A DNA stretch of 64,000 nt from positions 40,042,775 through 40,106,774 of the forward strand of contig LS997567.1 in NCBI GenBank assembly GCA_000469685.2, read 5' to 3'. Positions 26,961 to 37,500 of the stretch are shown one piece after another. The notes under the pieces are model-generated. The model was not told where the DNA came from. It made no database searches and saw nothing but the letters and a program-made list of their open reading frames with translations. The position numbers and the translations under genes were made by a program. This DNA is from Haemonchus contortus (Eukaryota > Nematoda > Chromadorea > Rhabditida > Trichostrongylidae). Position 1 is the first letter of the stretch. Every line of letters starts with the position of its first letter.

Positions 26961-27529
26961 GGCGTGTTTCCTGGAATTTAGTACCTTCTGTGGTATTCGT
27001 TTTCATCCTTTGGCCGACAGTTCTTTACAAAACTCCAAAATTTTTCGGGAGTCTCCATCTATCATGCCACTTGGACATATCTTTGCACTTTATATCAGAG
27101 TCGCCTCTCTGAAGCCCTCCTATCAGAACGGAAAAATTGGAAAAAATTTAGAAAAATTGTCTGAGGAGACTAGTTGAAAGCTTCCATTCAGGTGAATGAT
27201 TCCGGGGATATTTTGGCACATGTACTTATTAAAATGCGCAGGTTACTTCTTAAAAAAGCCCGATAGCGGTAGATCCAGTAGGCAGTAGGCAGCTCGAGTC
27301 ATCAAGTTACCTTGGGCTTCCAGATATCCCACGGTAATAATTTGTGTCATCGATTATTGTTTCAGAGGTAATATCGAGTGATTCCAAAAGGTAATGACCA
27401 CCATCGAAGCTTCAGAACTCTTAGGGAGGCAGCTGAAGGTATCTACACTTCTAAGGACTCCATTTTACTGTATACTCTAACAGTACACACTGAACCACGC
27501 CACGTGACATCGCCCTCCATTCCCCTCAG

Positions 27530-27848
27530 TTTGATCCTCCTACGAAAAAAATCGTTGTCAAACATTCGCCCGAACTTGTTTTCACTGAGCTAAAAAAAGC
27601 TCAGCTTCAAGGAGCAGGCGGAGCTTGGGTTTGGTCACGTCTGAGACCATTACGAAGACAAACACCTTGTCTTGAGAACTGATAATTTACTGGAGTGGCC
27701 GGGGGTGGAGGGGATATCCGAGGTCCCCCCAGATTTTTCATTTCATGAATCTTTTTTTCTTTTTTAGGCTGATGCGCGGAAGAGCTCGACTGGAGCGAAG
27801 AATCTGATTCCCTTCCAAGAGAATGATCCTAATCATTACTTTCCCTAG
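27530..27848 (+). CDS. Candidate exons of an unidentified gene
   Basis: Exon 1 candidate starts at 27530 after tcccctcag and reads FDPPTKKIVVKHSPELVFTE and then LKKAQLQGAGGAW, with a possible weak donor after that Trp; without splicing the frame runs to a TGA about 17 codons further. A second candidate starts at 27768 after ttttttag in matching phase and reads ADARKSSTGAKNLIPFQEN, ending in TAG at 27846-27848. Lys-rich, no recognised family. The upstream start was not found. The phase match supports a gene only weakly. Confidence 0.25.
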
Positions 27849-28156
27849 GTGACGACTCGAAGTCTTGGGAAGGGGTTGGTTCTAGTTGTTTAAACACCTA
27901 CTATTATGTACCCTGCTTCCTGCCGTCGTTGGGAGTCTACGGTGACCTATTACAAAGCTGTAGCAAAAAGTTCACAAGTTCCAGCACTCAGGAACTTTTG
28001 GGAGTTGGGTTGGCGTTGGATGAGCCAGGCGTTCGAGATAACCAATTGCAACGCCGAGTGCTGATATGCTGTTTTATTCTTTCCATAAATCCTGCAGCCC
28101 AGATGACATCACCCTACACTTCCTCTTCTTGAAACTTTTTCTGTTGATCTTACTAG

Positions 28157-28434
28157 AAGAGAAAAAGAACTATAGACCAGAGAAAGCTGCAGAGAGCAAT
28201 TTGGATTGGGGCAGGGTCCGGTACGAGTTACCCCATCCCTTAGGTGGGTATGTATGTTATTGATGGGGTCTGGGAGCACGCTACAACACTAAGGGAAGCT
28301 CCTTCCCTGCCATATGTGGAATTACAGTATCTGATCCGATCCCTTCAGGAGAAAGTAGAAAAAGTCTTCAGAACTCTGGACGAATCAGTCAAGATCTCAG
28401 GGCAGCCTGTTTTTTTGACAACTTGATAATATGA
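28157..28434 (+). CDS. Candidate terminal exons of an unidentified gene
   Basis: 28157-28243 follows tcttactag and ends at a gtgggt donor in phase 1. It reads KKNYRPEKAAESNLDWGRVR and then YELPHPLG. 28328-28434 follows aattacag in matching phase, reads SDPIPSGESRKSLQNSGRIS and ends in TGA. Another frame of the second stretch is also open, so the choice rests on phase alone. No family recognised. It may or may not belong with 27530-27848. Confidence 0.25.
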
Positions 28435-29744
28435 GCTTTACTTATCACCTTCACTTATCACCCCAACAGTTTTATTACGACTATCTTTGACCAGAATTTG
28501 TAAAAGACCAAAGATTCGTGAGAAGTATAAACATATTGTAAAGAATGTTTTTATCATCACGATTTATAATAAGAAAACGGGCGAATACTCTGCCCTGTAT
28601 ATCACTATGTCATGTTTATATTACAATCAGTACTACAGTCCTTGGCACGTGATAAGCATAAGACGGAGAGCGAATTTGTCGCGCGCGGCAAACGGCGCAG
28701 TTGCCGGACAAATTCCACCTACGTGACTCTTCCGACCGAGTAAATTTATCACATGTCTATCACTGGAAAATTGAGCACCAGTGTTGCTTGACCAAATGGT
28801 CCACTTCTAAATGCTTTCCCGATGTCTTTTGGGAAGAAAGGCGGTAACTTCCCGCACAGAATTCCCATAGCTACAGTACGCCATGGTTTTGTGTAAACTC
28901 ATTGATTATACTGTGGGAAAGTTGATGCGGAATGGGTCATCGGTGTCAAGAAGACAAGAAAATCCGAGAACTCCCCATGTGTAAGGACTTTTTTGAATTA
29001 TTCAGTTCTGCGGTTAGACGAAGATATGACGACGAAGAAGATGCTAATCGCTGCTAAACCACGTGTTTTAACTACCAGTGTGCATCAGCCAACCGTATTT
29101 ACAGCAACCGTGCTCCATTGCGAATGATGTCAGCGTCGACGAGGCTCATAAACACGTCCTTTTTGTGAATGTTGAATGACATGTATCGAGACTGATTTCT
29201 AAGCATTTATTGAGCCCTATGGAGCGCGCTTTCTTCCGAGGGTGCCTTCCATAGAGGCCTTCTCAGGAATTCTTGGAGAAGATTTTCATAGGGAACAGTA
29301 GCTCTAGGGTAGTCCAGATGTGGTTTTAGGGAACTTCAGTGCATGTTTATCCAGAGTGAAGCGGAAGTGGGGCGAATGCGTGCCATTCGTTATTCATTCG
29401 AACATTTGAGCAGTTTTTATGACATTGTTGGCATTGTTCTGTTGCTCTTGACGAGTGTTTCCATCATCACTCCCTAGACCAAATGAGCTTTGGTGTTGCA
29501 TTGATGCCTCGATGAATTTATCCGGGAAATGTGGAAAAACTAGGAAATGTAGGTGGAAGGGACATGAAGAGAAGGAACAAGAAGGCTGAGTGAAAGCGAA
29601 TTACTGACTAGTACAAATAGGCTCGGCATAATACTACCTAACCAGCCTCCACCACTCCATGATGCCTTCATGATGCTCGGAGGTGCGTTTATGAAAACTT
29701 TTACTGTCAGTCATAGCCATACCAGTATCATTAGGTTGTGTGGA
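28435..29744. other. Intergenic, nothing recognised
   Basis: Only short frames without splice context are present. Confidence 0.5.
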
Positions 29745-30165
29745 AACTATCTGCCAAAATTTCGGAAAAACATAGACTTTCCTTGGGATTCTCTAAAAGC
29801 TTCCATATAGTTTCTATGTACGTACACCACCCACGCGTATGCGCATTACAAATCAGGCTGCCTCTCCCCTGCTTATTAAACCACATGATTACAGGGCTGT
29901 CTATCCATACTCGACTCGTACTTCTTTACAAGTTCGAATCCAGCCACTCCGCTGCTGTAACTCATTAAAGCTGATGTCAAACGTTTGGGCTGGAAGCCTC
30001 TTCTGAGCGGCTCTGTGCACACATCGTTCCAACTCTTCACAGCCTGGAACTGTAAGGTCGAAGAGGGACCTCGATCTGTTCAACCGCTTGCACTATCATC
30101 TCTACGAAAGTTCCAAAGGACGCAGACGAGCTCTGTATTGTGAAACTCTTGGAGGTTACTTTTCT
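29745..30165 (+). repeat. Dispersed repeat family 2, copy 1
   Basis: It shares ordered blocks with 62630-63000: AGCTTCCATATAGTTTCTAT, ACCCACGCGTATGCGCAT, a CTGTCTATC core, TTTACAAGTTCGAATCC (B-box-like), GCCACTCCGCTGC, CTCGATCTGTTCAACC and GTGAAACTCTTGG. Both copies lie in the same orientation and are moderately diverged. The small frames inside are not genes. Confidence 0.6.
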
Positions 30166-32076
30166 CGTGAGTAGTAATACATGGTAGAGCGGTACTGCAA
30201 CAGTAACTCTGCTGGTGGCAGTACATTTGTGTAATAATAATAAGTGAAGGGGCCATGATCGTAGACAATATTTACTCGTCATTTGGCCACTGTATCACAC
30301 TTTGTAGTTATTTTGGGCGTTTTGGTAAACTTCAACAATTCCAAAATTTATAATGCCCAAAGGCATCAAGTGATACTGAAAGTATATATTGGACAGTTAG
30401 TTCCAGGTCAACAAACCGATCAGATCATCGTGAAAGTAGCGGATTTAGATTAGTGAACGACCTTTGCCGCTGTCAATAAAGATATCCATTGTGATTCGAT
30501 GGGAGGATATGTAGTGATGGATTATCCGTAGGACTGATGTCAGCTGTTTTCAGAGGTTTTATTTGAATAAATCGGAGGATGTTTGTTTAGAATGATCATT
30601 ACACTGTTCCTCGTCTCCACGTCATAGAAATTTGCTCAGCAAATGAAGTTTTTGGGTTTTAGAAGTTAACAGAAGTCTGCCATTCCGAGCAACTCCAGTG
30701 CCAACTGCAGGCCGGAGTATCGGTCTGCCAGCAGGCTACATAGAAGAAATTCGATAGATTTTTCGGAGAAATAAATAAGTAAATAATACTAAATACTTGA
30801 TCTTGGTGATTGCGTTTGTTCGAGCTCCTGTAAACTCACAAGTTACCCTTCGCCGCTATAGAGATGTTCCGTAAGAGAAGAGAAATAAGAACGTTGCTAA
30901 GCTTGGGTGTGGTCTTACTATCAATGGGGTCACTTTCACCTTTACCGATTACAATAACAATCGCTAGAAGTGCACCATATCATATCAAACACGGGTGCTA
31001 AACACGATTTATGAACAAGTATTGTTTTGTGGGTAACTGAAGGACGTGAAGAATGTCTTAAATGGGAAGTAGGAATAACGCCAGGTCTGGAAAAAGGAAA
31101 GTCGGGAGTTAACGGCTCCCCTCACACTTCCTTCAGCTTAATATCGAGAAAGCATACACTGGAAAATACATAAGAAACGTTCCCGATGCATTCCTCCTTC
31201 AGTCCCCGCTGGACTAGCAGAGCCGGCTTGTTGGTGTCAGGCTGCAGACATGTCCACTACCCCATGACAGGTTTTGGGTGAAAGCAGTGGACAGCCAACC
31301 TGATAGGACTTGGGCAAACCGATTAGTGGAAATCCATCTGGTCAGACATCGAAGACAATGAGACGGTTAGCTAGGAATGATGGAGTGGGGGACTGGCAAT
31401 GACTTTCCAACACGGGCCGAGAGATCCAAGTGGAAGCTGATTTATTGGAGCCTCATACCAAGAACAGTGAATCGCCAACCCTCTTTTGGATGGGTCGGGT
31501 TAGTCGAAAAAGAATCAGTCTGCTGGTTTTCCAAGAGGAAATGGTGTAGTGCAAGTGGTACGCTAACAATCCACTGATCAAGTTCGAGATCAGTACCCAG
31601 ATGGACATTTTCCGAAAAGATATCGACAAGAAATATCTATTTTCTCGTGGTTTAGCAGGATGTGATCTGCTTCGGCCGGATTATTTGCAAGAATGAGGAT
31701 CGAAGAAACTTTCTCTTTGGGAACATATGATTTTCTCTGGAAAAAGCAGCCAACATTGCAAAGTTTCACTCGAAAATCAAGCCAATCTTTCTCATCAGTA
31801 CTTATCTTTTGGTCGGACTTATCACATTTGCTGACGTAATTATTCTGGCAGATCAATGTTGAAACTGTAGGATTACAAAGCCAAGAGTCTAAAGATATAG
31901 TACGTCAGCGAGCTCTTTTCAGTATAAAATGGAAATGGGGAATGTTGGGAATGTGACAGTTTTACTACAGTTGCTGATCACCATTGATCGTTACCTGGCT
32001 GGGGAAACGTTCACAAGGAGTTTAGTACAGTATCATGACAGGCCACTTGAATCAGTAGGCTAGACGCAGACCTTCT
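30166..32076. other. Intergenic, nothing recognised
   Basis: The short frames at 31377-31577 (+) and 31590-31856 (-) have no motif or splice context. Confidence 0.5.
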
Positions 32077-32172
32077 GGGAGAGAGAAGGAAAGAGAGAGA
32101 AAGGGGAAGACAGACAGAGAGAGAGAAAGAGGGAGAGAGGGGGGAAGAGAGCGAGGGAGAAAGAGAGCAGGA
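32077..32172 (+). repeat. Polypurine (GA-rich) tract
   Basis: About 95 bases, almost all G and A with few interruptions. The minus-strand frame over it is Ser/Leu/Pro-rich low-complexity translation and not a gene. Such tracts can adopt triplex or other non-B DNA. Confidence 0.85.
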
Positions 32173-32393
32173 CAAGTAGATTTCTTGTACGAAAAGAGTG
32201 AAGGGGCTGGTGAGCTCAAACCTTGACACAAAAACTGGAAACAAAAGAAAAGGAAGACACTGGATTCTAAGCGGTGGACGGCACTACTTTCAGGGGAGTA
32301 GATCAGTTCACGATGATGCAGTACTAGGGGCTTCCTATGCAGTGTTTTCCATAAATGTTAATACACATGTGGCAGTGAAAGACGGAGGGAAAA

Positions 32394-34117
32394 ATGATTC
32401 GGATCAGTGCAACTTCAGTGACAGCTCTTCTTGTAGCATGTCTTGTAGTATTTGTCGTCCTTTACTACGTCTGAAGTACATACCAATCCAATGTTCTATT
32501 TGCTTAGTAATGCTAATATTATTGTAGTCCAAGGTTGCCCGAAAATGACAAGAGAAAATTCGAGTTCCCACGTTTCCCGCGGCAGTACATCCCGCACGAT
32601 GATTCGCAGGTCAAATTTTCTCATGATCAGGTCCTAAAATTGACAATTTTATTAGTGTCAGAAGAGCACCGACAGGGAAAGCTCTGGATATTCGAATAAA
32701 GCAGAAGTAATAGTCACGCAAGTTAAAACGATACAGCAAATGGGGAAATAGGAACCTTAAAACAGTCAATTTCCCGTTTCCTCAACTGAAAGTGAAGGAA
32801 ATTTGATATTATACGAGTAAGGAACAGCTTGGATAGATTTTAGGTGACTATCCGGGCAGTAAGACTGACAAGTAGAATACCCGATAAGATAACGGAAACT
32901 GGAAGCAGTAAAACGGATGAGACCGGGAGCTATCTGCAGGCCTTGATCGAGGAGCACCCTGAAGCATGCGTTATCATCCACTTGAACCATAAGTTTTTCT
33001 GGGCCCCCTACAGCATGCGATATCACTATAACCGATGTCTGAAATTTAGGGTAAGGGTGTGGTGCGTTGGGAACGAAACGGTCGCGTCGCGGTGAGAGGG
33101 GCGTCGGGCGCGAAGGATTGTAGCAGGATGCAGCAGTAGGTAAGAAGTACAAGAACAAAAATACTAATAGTAGACTTATGCATAAAATAATGATCGTATA
33201 TCGATTGAGCTGTATGAAGAACTCTAGAGCTGTAATAACGGCGAATGAGTGGTCCGCGACAGCCGCGTGCGGCAAATCGATTACCCAAAATCGTTCCTAA
33301 CGCCCGTCTCCCCAATTTCCCTACATCAATCGCGAGTAAATTTGAGTTACCACTGAGAAAAAACAATCCCTGTACGGAAATTGCTTTTCAAGCGAAGATC
33401 AACTTGGTTTAGATTTCAGTTGGCTTTCTGAGGAGTATTAGCTTCAACAAGTGGATTATCCGATGTGGTAAGGAAAACTGAAGTCAGGGAGTTAGCGACA
33501 TGTGCGATCCGTTGGCGAAACCCTCATATACCCATTGTCTTTTATTCTGACTGTAAGGTCTTCTAACCCCTCTCAGCATTTTTAGAGTGATTCTAAGTGA
33601 AATTTAGAGATCACCAATTTCTATACCATATTGGTGAAGACGTTTGAAGCCCCCTCGTTGCCTGCAACACAACACTCCGCCTCATGGGTCGAAGGTGAAA
33701 TCTCTCCCTGATTAAATTTTTATCAGAAATTTAATTATGTTGATATTAAAGAGCACCAGTAGAGATACTTTTGTTGTTCCAGAAAAACGGGGATATTAGT
33801 GATTCAAACAATTATAAGACGGCAACTGAATTAGCGAGGGTCATGGAAAAAAAAATCCCTGACTGCTCCCTACAACAAGCCAGAAACGGGAGACTACTAC
33901 TTTTAGAGGATGGATTAGCATTATTCAGATTTTAGAAGGTTTCTTATGCAAACAAAAATACGTTCCAAACATCCAACGCTAAATTGCTGTTGTAGAAAAA
34001 GAGCCTGGTGCCTGCTCCATCCTCACAGATGGGTCTGATTCCAGCTCGCCAAGCATGGAGAATGGTGGTCTCGGTCAGTTTAGACAAGCAATGGTTCAGG
34101 ACCCTGCATCTTTATGA
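32394..34117 (+). CDS. Candidate multi-exon gene, possibly membrane-anchored, function unknown
   Basis: ATG at 32394 opens a frame with a strong hydrophobic segment (TALLVACLVVFVVLYYV), like a signal anchor, stopped by TGA at 32472. Exon candidates 32529-32630 (PRLPENDKRKFEFPRFPRQY) and 32843-33048 (TGSYLQALIEEHPEACVIIH) join in phase 0 with acceptors tattgtag and gattttag; the donor after the second, gtaagg, is good. 33782-33936 can follow in phase 0 and ends in TAG. 33996-34117 (SDSSSPSMENGGLGQFRQ, then TGA) needs a different phase. The join from the anchor exon to 32529 is out of phase with every donor I see, so the model is broken or partly wrong. A type II membrane protein is one possibility. 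No family recognised. Confidence 0.25.
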
Positions 34118-34299
34118 TGCTCGCACAGAGCCTACACTCAGAAACCGGAAACCTGTATTCTTGAACCCTTTGCGATTCATTATATTCCTCTCGTTCTGAC
34201 CATGAGGTGACTAGGAAGACTAACATGCTTGTCTGTTGCCTTTCTCTCACAGCAGTGGGAAAACTGTTGCAACTCTGTAAAGGATAAAGGACAAATTCT
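34118..34299. other. Intergenic, nothing recognised
   Basis: A short gap between the candidate exons and the SINE-like copy. Confidence 0.5.
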
Positions 34300-34563
34300 G
34301 AATGAATTGACCAATCCCATCTACGGGATGCGCCTCCTCATTCAACTTCCATTCAGAGTCGTACTAGCAAATTGAATGCGTATGCAGTCTATACAATGAA
34401 TTGCGGTTGCAGAACAATGTACGAGTCAGTGCTTTCCTCTCCTCAGACAAGCCTGGTACCAATTTACCGAACCCGTCGGGATTGAAAGGCTTGCTTGGGG
34501 CTATCGATCCGGGACTGATGACCATGCGTATGTGATAGTGCGCCACTTGCCACTAAACCACCT
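34300..34563 (-). repeat. tRNA-headed SINE-like repeat, copy B
   Basis: Read on the minus strand from 34563: GGTGGTTTAGTGGCAAGTGG (A-box-like), GCGCACTATCACATACGC, then GGATCGATAGCC (B-box-like, 34499-34510). The body follows with TTGTCTGAGGAGAGG, CGCAATTCATTGTATAG, GGAAGTTGAATGAGGAGG and CGCATCCCGTAGATGGGATT. It is the clearest copy and serves as the reference for the family. Confidence 0.65.
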
Positions 34564-37500
34564 TTACCTTCTTAGAGCTCTGTAGCGACTACACGCTTAA
34601 CGATCTCAATTTGCAGGAACCCAGACAAATGCCGAACAAGGACCTGATCCGGGAAGCCGCACTCTACACTGAACCGTTTCATCTTCAACAATTGTGAGAC
34701 TCCCTTTTTGAGCCCATCTGAATAGAAATTTCTGCCTGCTATCGGACGTCATCAGCAGCGCAGCAAGCAAAGATTGTTTCGTGAAAATCTCTTAGGAGAG
34801 AGGACAGAGGTGTAGACTAGGACGATGTGTGTGGAGGAAAGGGAAGGTTTTGAACGGGTCTGATCACTAGGCCCCAGATCAGCTTACGGGTAATCTTCAC
34901 CATTCTATATGCAAAAGGCATGCATCTAAAGAAATCAGATTTCACGAATTCAAGGAATCTATTTTAACTTTAACAACCGAACAAAGAAAGTTTTTACAGA
35001 CAGCAGGGTGCATTTTTTAGCAACCAAACGGGTAATTTGTTTGCGGCCACCTTCTGTACCTTTCGTTTTTTTAAACGGCGCTAATTTGCTATGTATCACT
35101 CTTTCTTCGTAAGCCTTCGAATTCTTACAATTTGTGCATTTTTCTGGACAGAGAAGTTTCAGACAATGAATCTGCGATTTCATTCACTGCCACGTTTTCC
35201 TGTCGCTTCCCAGCTGCATGCTCAACACTCAGAGCCCACCATAACATCGAGGTCCCTACGAGTTTGTCCTACCTTCTCTGTCTGCAACGTACGAGTTGCC
35301 CTGCTGCAGGAGAAACTTCAGAAGAGACAGGGCACCGAAAGATACGGCAGTTAGGGAGGGAGGAGCAGCTTTTTGTGATTCGTAGTAGGTACGGGAGCTA
35401 TTTTAAATAACTTAGGAATGGGGAATGGGTATTAAACTGCCAAGTGCAACTTATCTATACAAGTTAGCCACAACAAATGAAAGATAGAGAAAGAAAAGTG
35501 AGTAGAATAGGAGCTTCATAGTTTTACGAAGTTCATCAACGTTTTCAAGAGAGCTTTTGCTCGCATAGAAAGAATTAGATTGGAACGATCCTTCACAAGT
35601 ACGTCGAGCTGGGCTTCTATGAGTTGAGAGAGGGGTTTTCATGTTAGAAGTTAAAGTTCCTGAAGAAACTGAACTAGACTGAGAGACAGAATTTGAAACA
35701 CCTCCGATTGTTTCTGATCCTATCGTTCAGCTCGGTTGGATGTTTATTAGTTCGTTCACTTGTTGCCCATAGTTAGCAAAATGCTAACCTCATGCAAACG
35801 GTGATGAAATCAGAAAAATGTTCTCGAACAGCGGAGCAGTAAAAGAAAGGATGCTCAAATCAACCACTGATATCACGCGACATTACCAGTTCCTAACTGA
35901 ATAAGATGGAAAAGTGAATCGAAGTGAGGCTTCAGTTTCTAGCGGATATGCACGGAGGCCTTGCAACCTACTTGGGAGTATTTGAATACGTAAAGATTGC
36001 ACATGGAATTACAAATATACTCGAACAGCAATGCAAGATTCAGCGGCTGGATCTCAGATGTTCAATTGCTCATTATTTTACTATGAGCATAAATGCTATA
36101 AAACGGATAGAAGATGAAGTTTGCAGTATCGAGATGAGCTGGTGTGAGCATCAACGGCAAGAAATACAAGTCTTTCAGGGTTGATCGGTTCCCTATTTCG
36201 AATACGCCCCGCATTCCACTTCTAATTAAGATCGCAGTGACGTTTGAAAAGGTATGTGGCTCTGGAATGACTCGTGGTGGTCAGACAATGTACAAATTGG
36301 TGTTCTAGTCCTCCCAAACTAATATCGCACTAGTTTGAACTATAATCGAGGTTCAGAAGTCTTTGGCCTTGGCCGTCACGGATACGATCTCCAAACCATA
36401 CATGTGATATTGCGGTACTTGGCACTGCACCATTACCGCCATTTGTGTGTGTATAAATGGGAAAAAAATGAAGAGAAAAAGAAATGAGGAAACAAAATCT
36501 TGAAAACAGGAATGTGTACAGATCTAAAAGAAGCTCATTCAAAAGTTACACCAACCGAAAATCAGCTTTAGAGAGGTTTCTGTGAGGTTCACGTCGTTCA
36601 GAGCACCGCAAATTAAGCGATGATCCTGAAGATACTCGATAACAGAACCTACTAGGGCTGGTAATGATTGGTCTTCTACTGGAATTGTACGGATTGGTCG
36701 TCAACTTCTTTGAAAATATCAACTCTTGTACATCATGAAATATCAACCCATGGTGTGGTACATGTACATCATGTACCGCACCATGGGTTGCACAGATATA
36801 GTGTTAGTATAACAGCAATTGATCCGGGGTTATTTGTTATTCCGTGTTATACTAGGGGCATGCATTTTTGAACTAAGCCTTATGTGGAAATAAACACATG
36901 GGTGGGCGAATTCTCAGCTTGTCGCGCGAGGTGACCATCTCACACACCATGGTGCCCTTACCCTTTTAAGGCTTGTGGTTAAAAGAAAAAAAACTACATA
37001 CATCCAGTGGCTAAAACCGCATAAGAGCTCAGAGATGGCCCGTGCACATTCCCCTCTGCGTCTCCGATACAGTGATAGTATAACATAGACTAATACGTAG
37101 AACCTCCTTTGTTTCTTATTTTCTTATTTTTCTAACACTATTATGTGTGCCTTTATTGGACAACAACTCGATCCCTCTTCACGGATGTGTTAAGCTTTGT
37201 GTTCGATTCACTTTTTTGAATAAGTGAAAAAAATTCTGTATTTTTTTAGAAAGCGGTTTAGCAAATGCAGTGAACAGAGTAGTAATCAACGTGTGTAGAC
37301 GTATCATCCAGTATCTACGCTTTTCACAACGGCTACTTTGAAGTATAATAATATCCTATGTAGCCCTGAGTAGAAACACAGGCAGTTGTACCTGAGTGAA
37401 CACAAATCCCAAGAATTCTACCTAGAGCTGAGTTCCCCCGAACATTAGCCTGTCACAAAAAACCGGACACTTCACAGAAGCCAATTACAGAGCACTTTAC

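Noticed and set aside
32766..33275. Minus-strand frame of 169 codons with a hydrophobic segment
   Set aside because: It overlaps antisense the better-supported + strand candidate exon 32843-33048. Its C-terminal half is the reverse reading of that exon.
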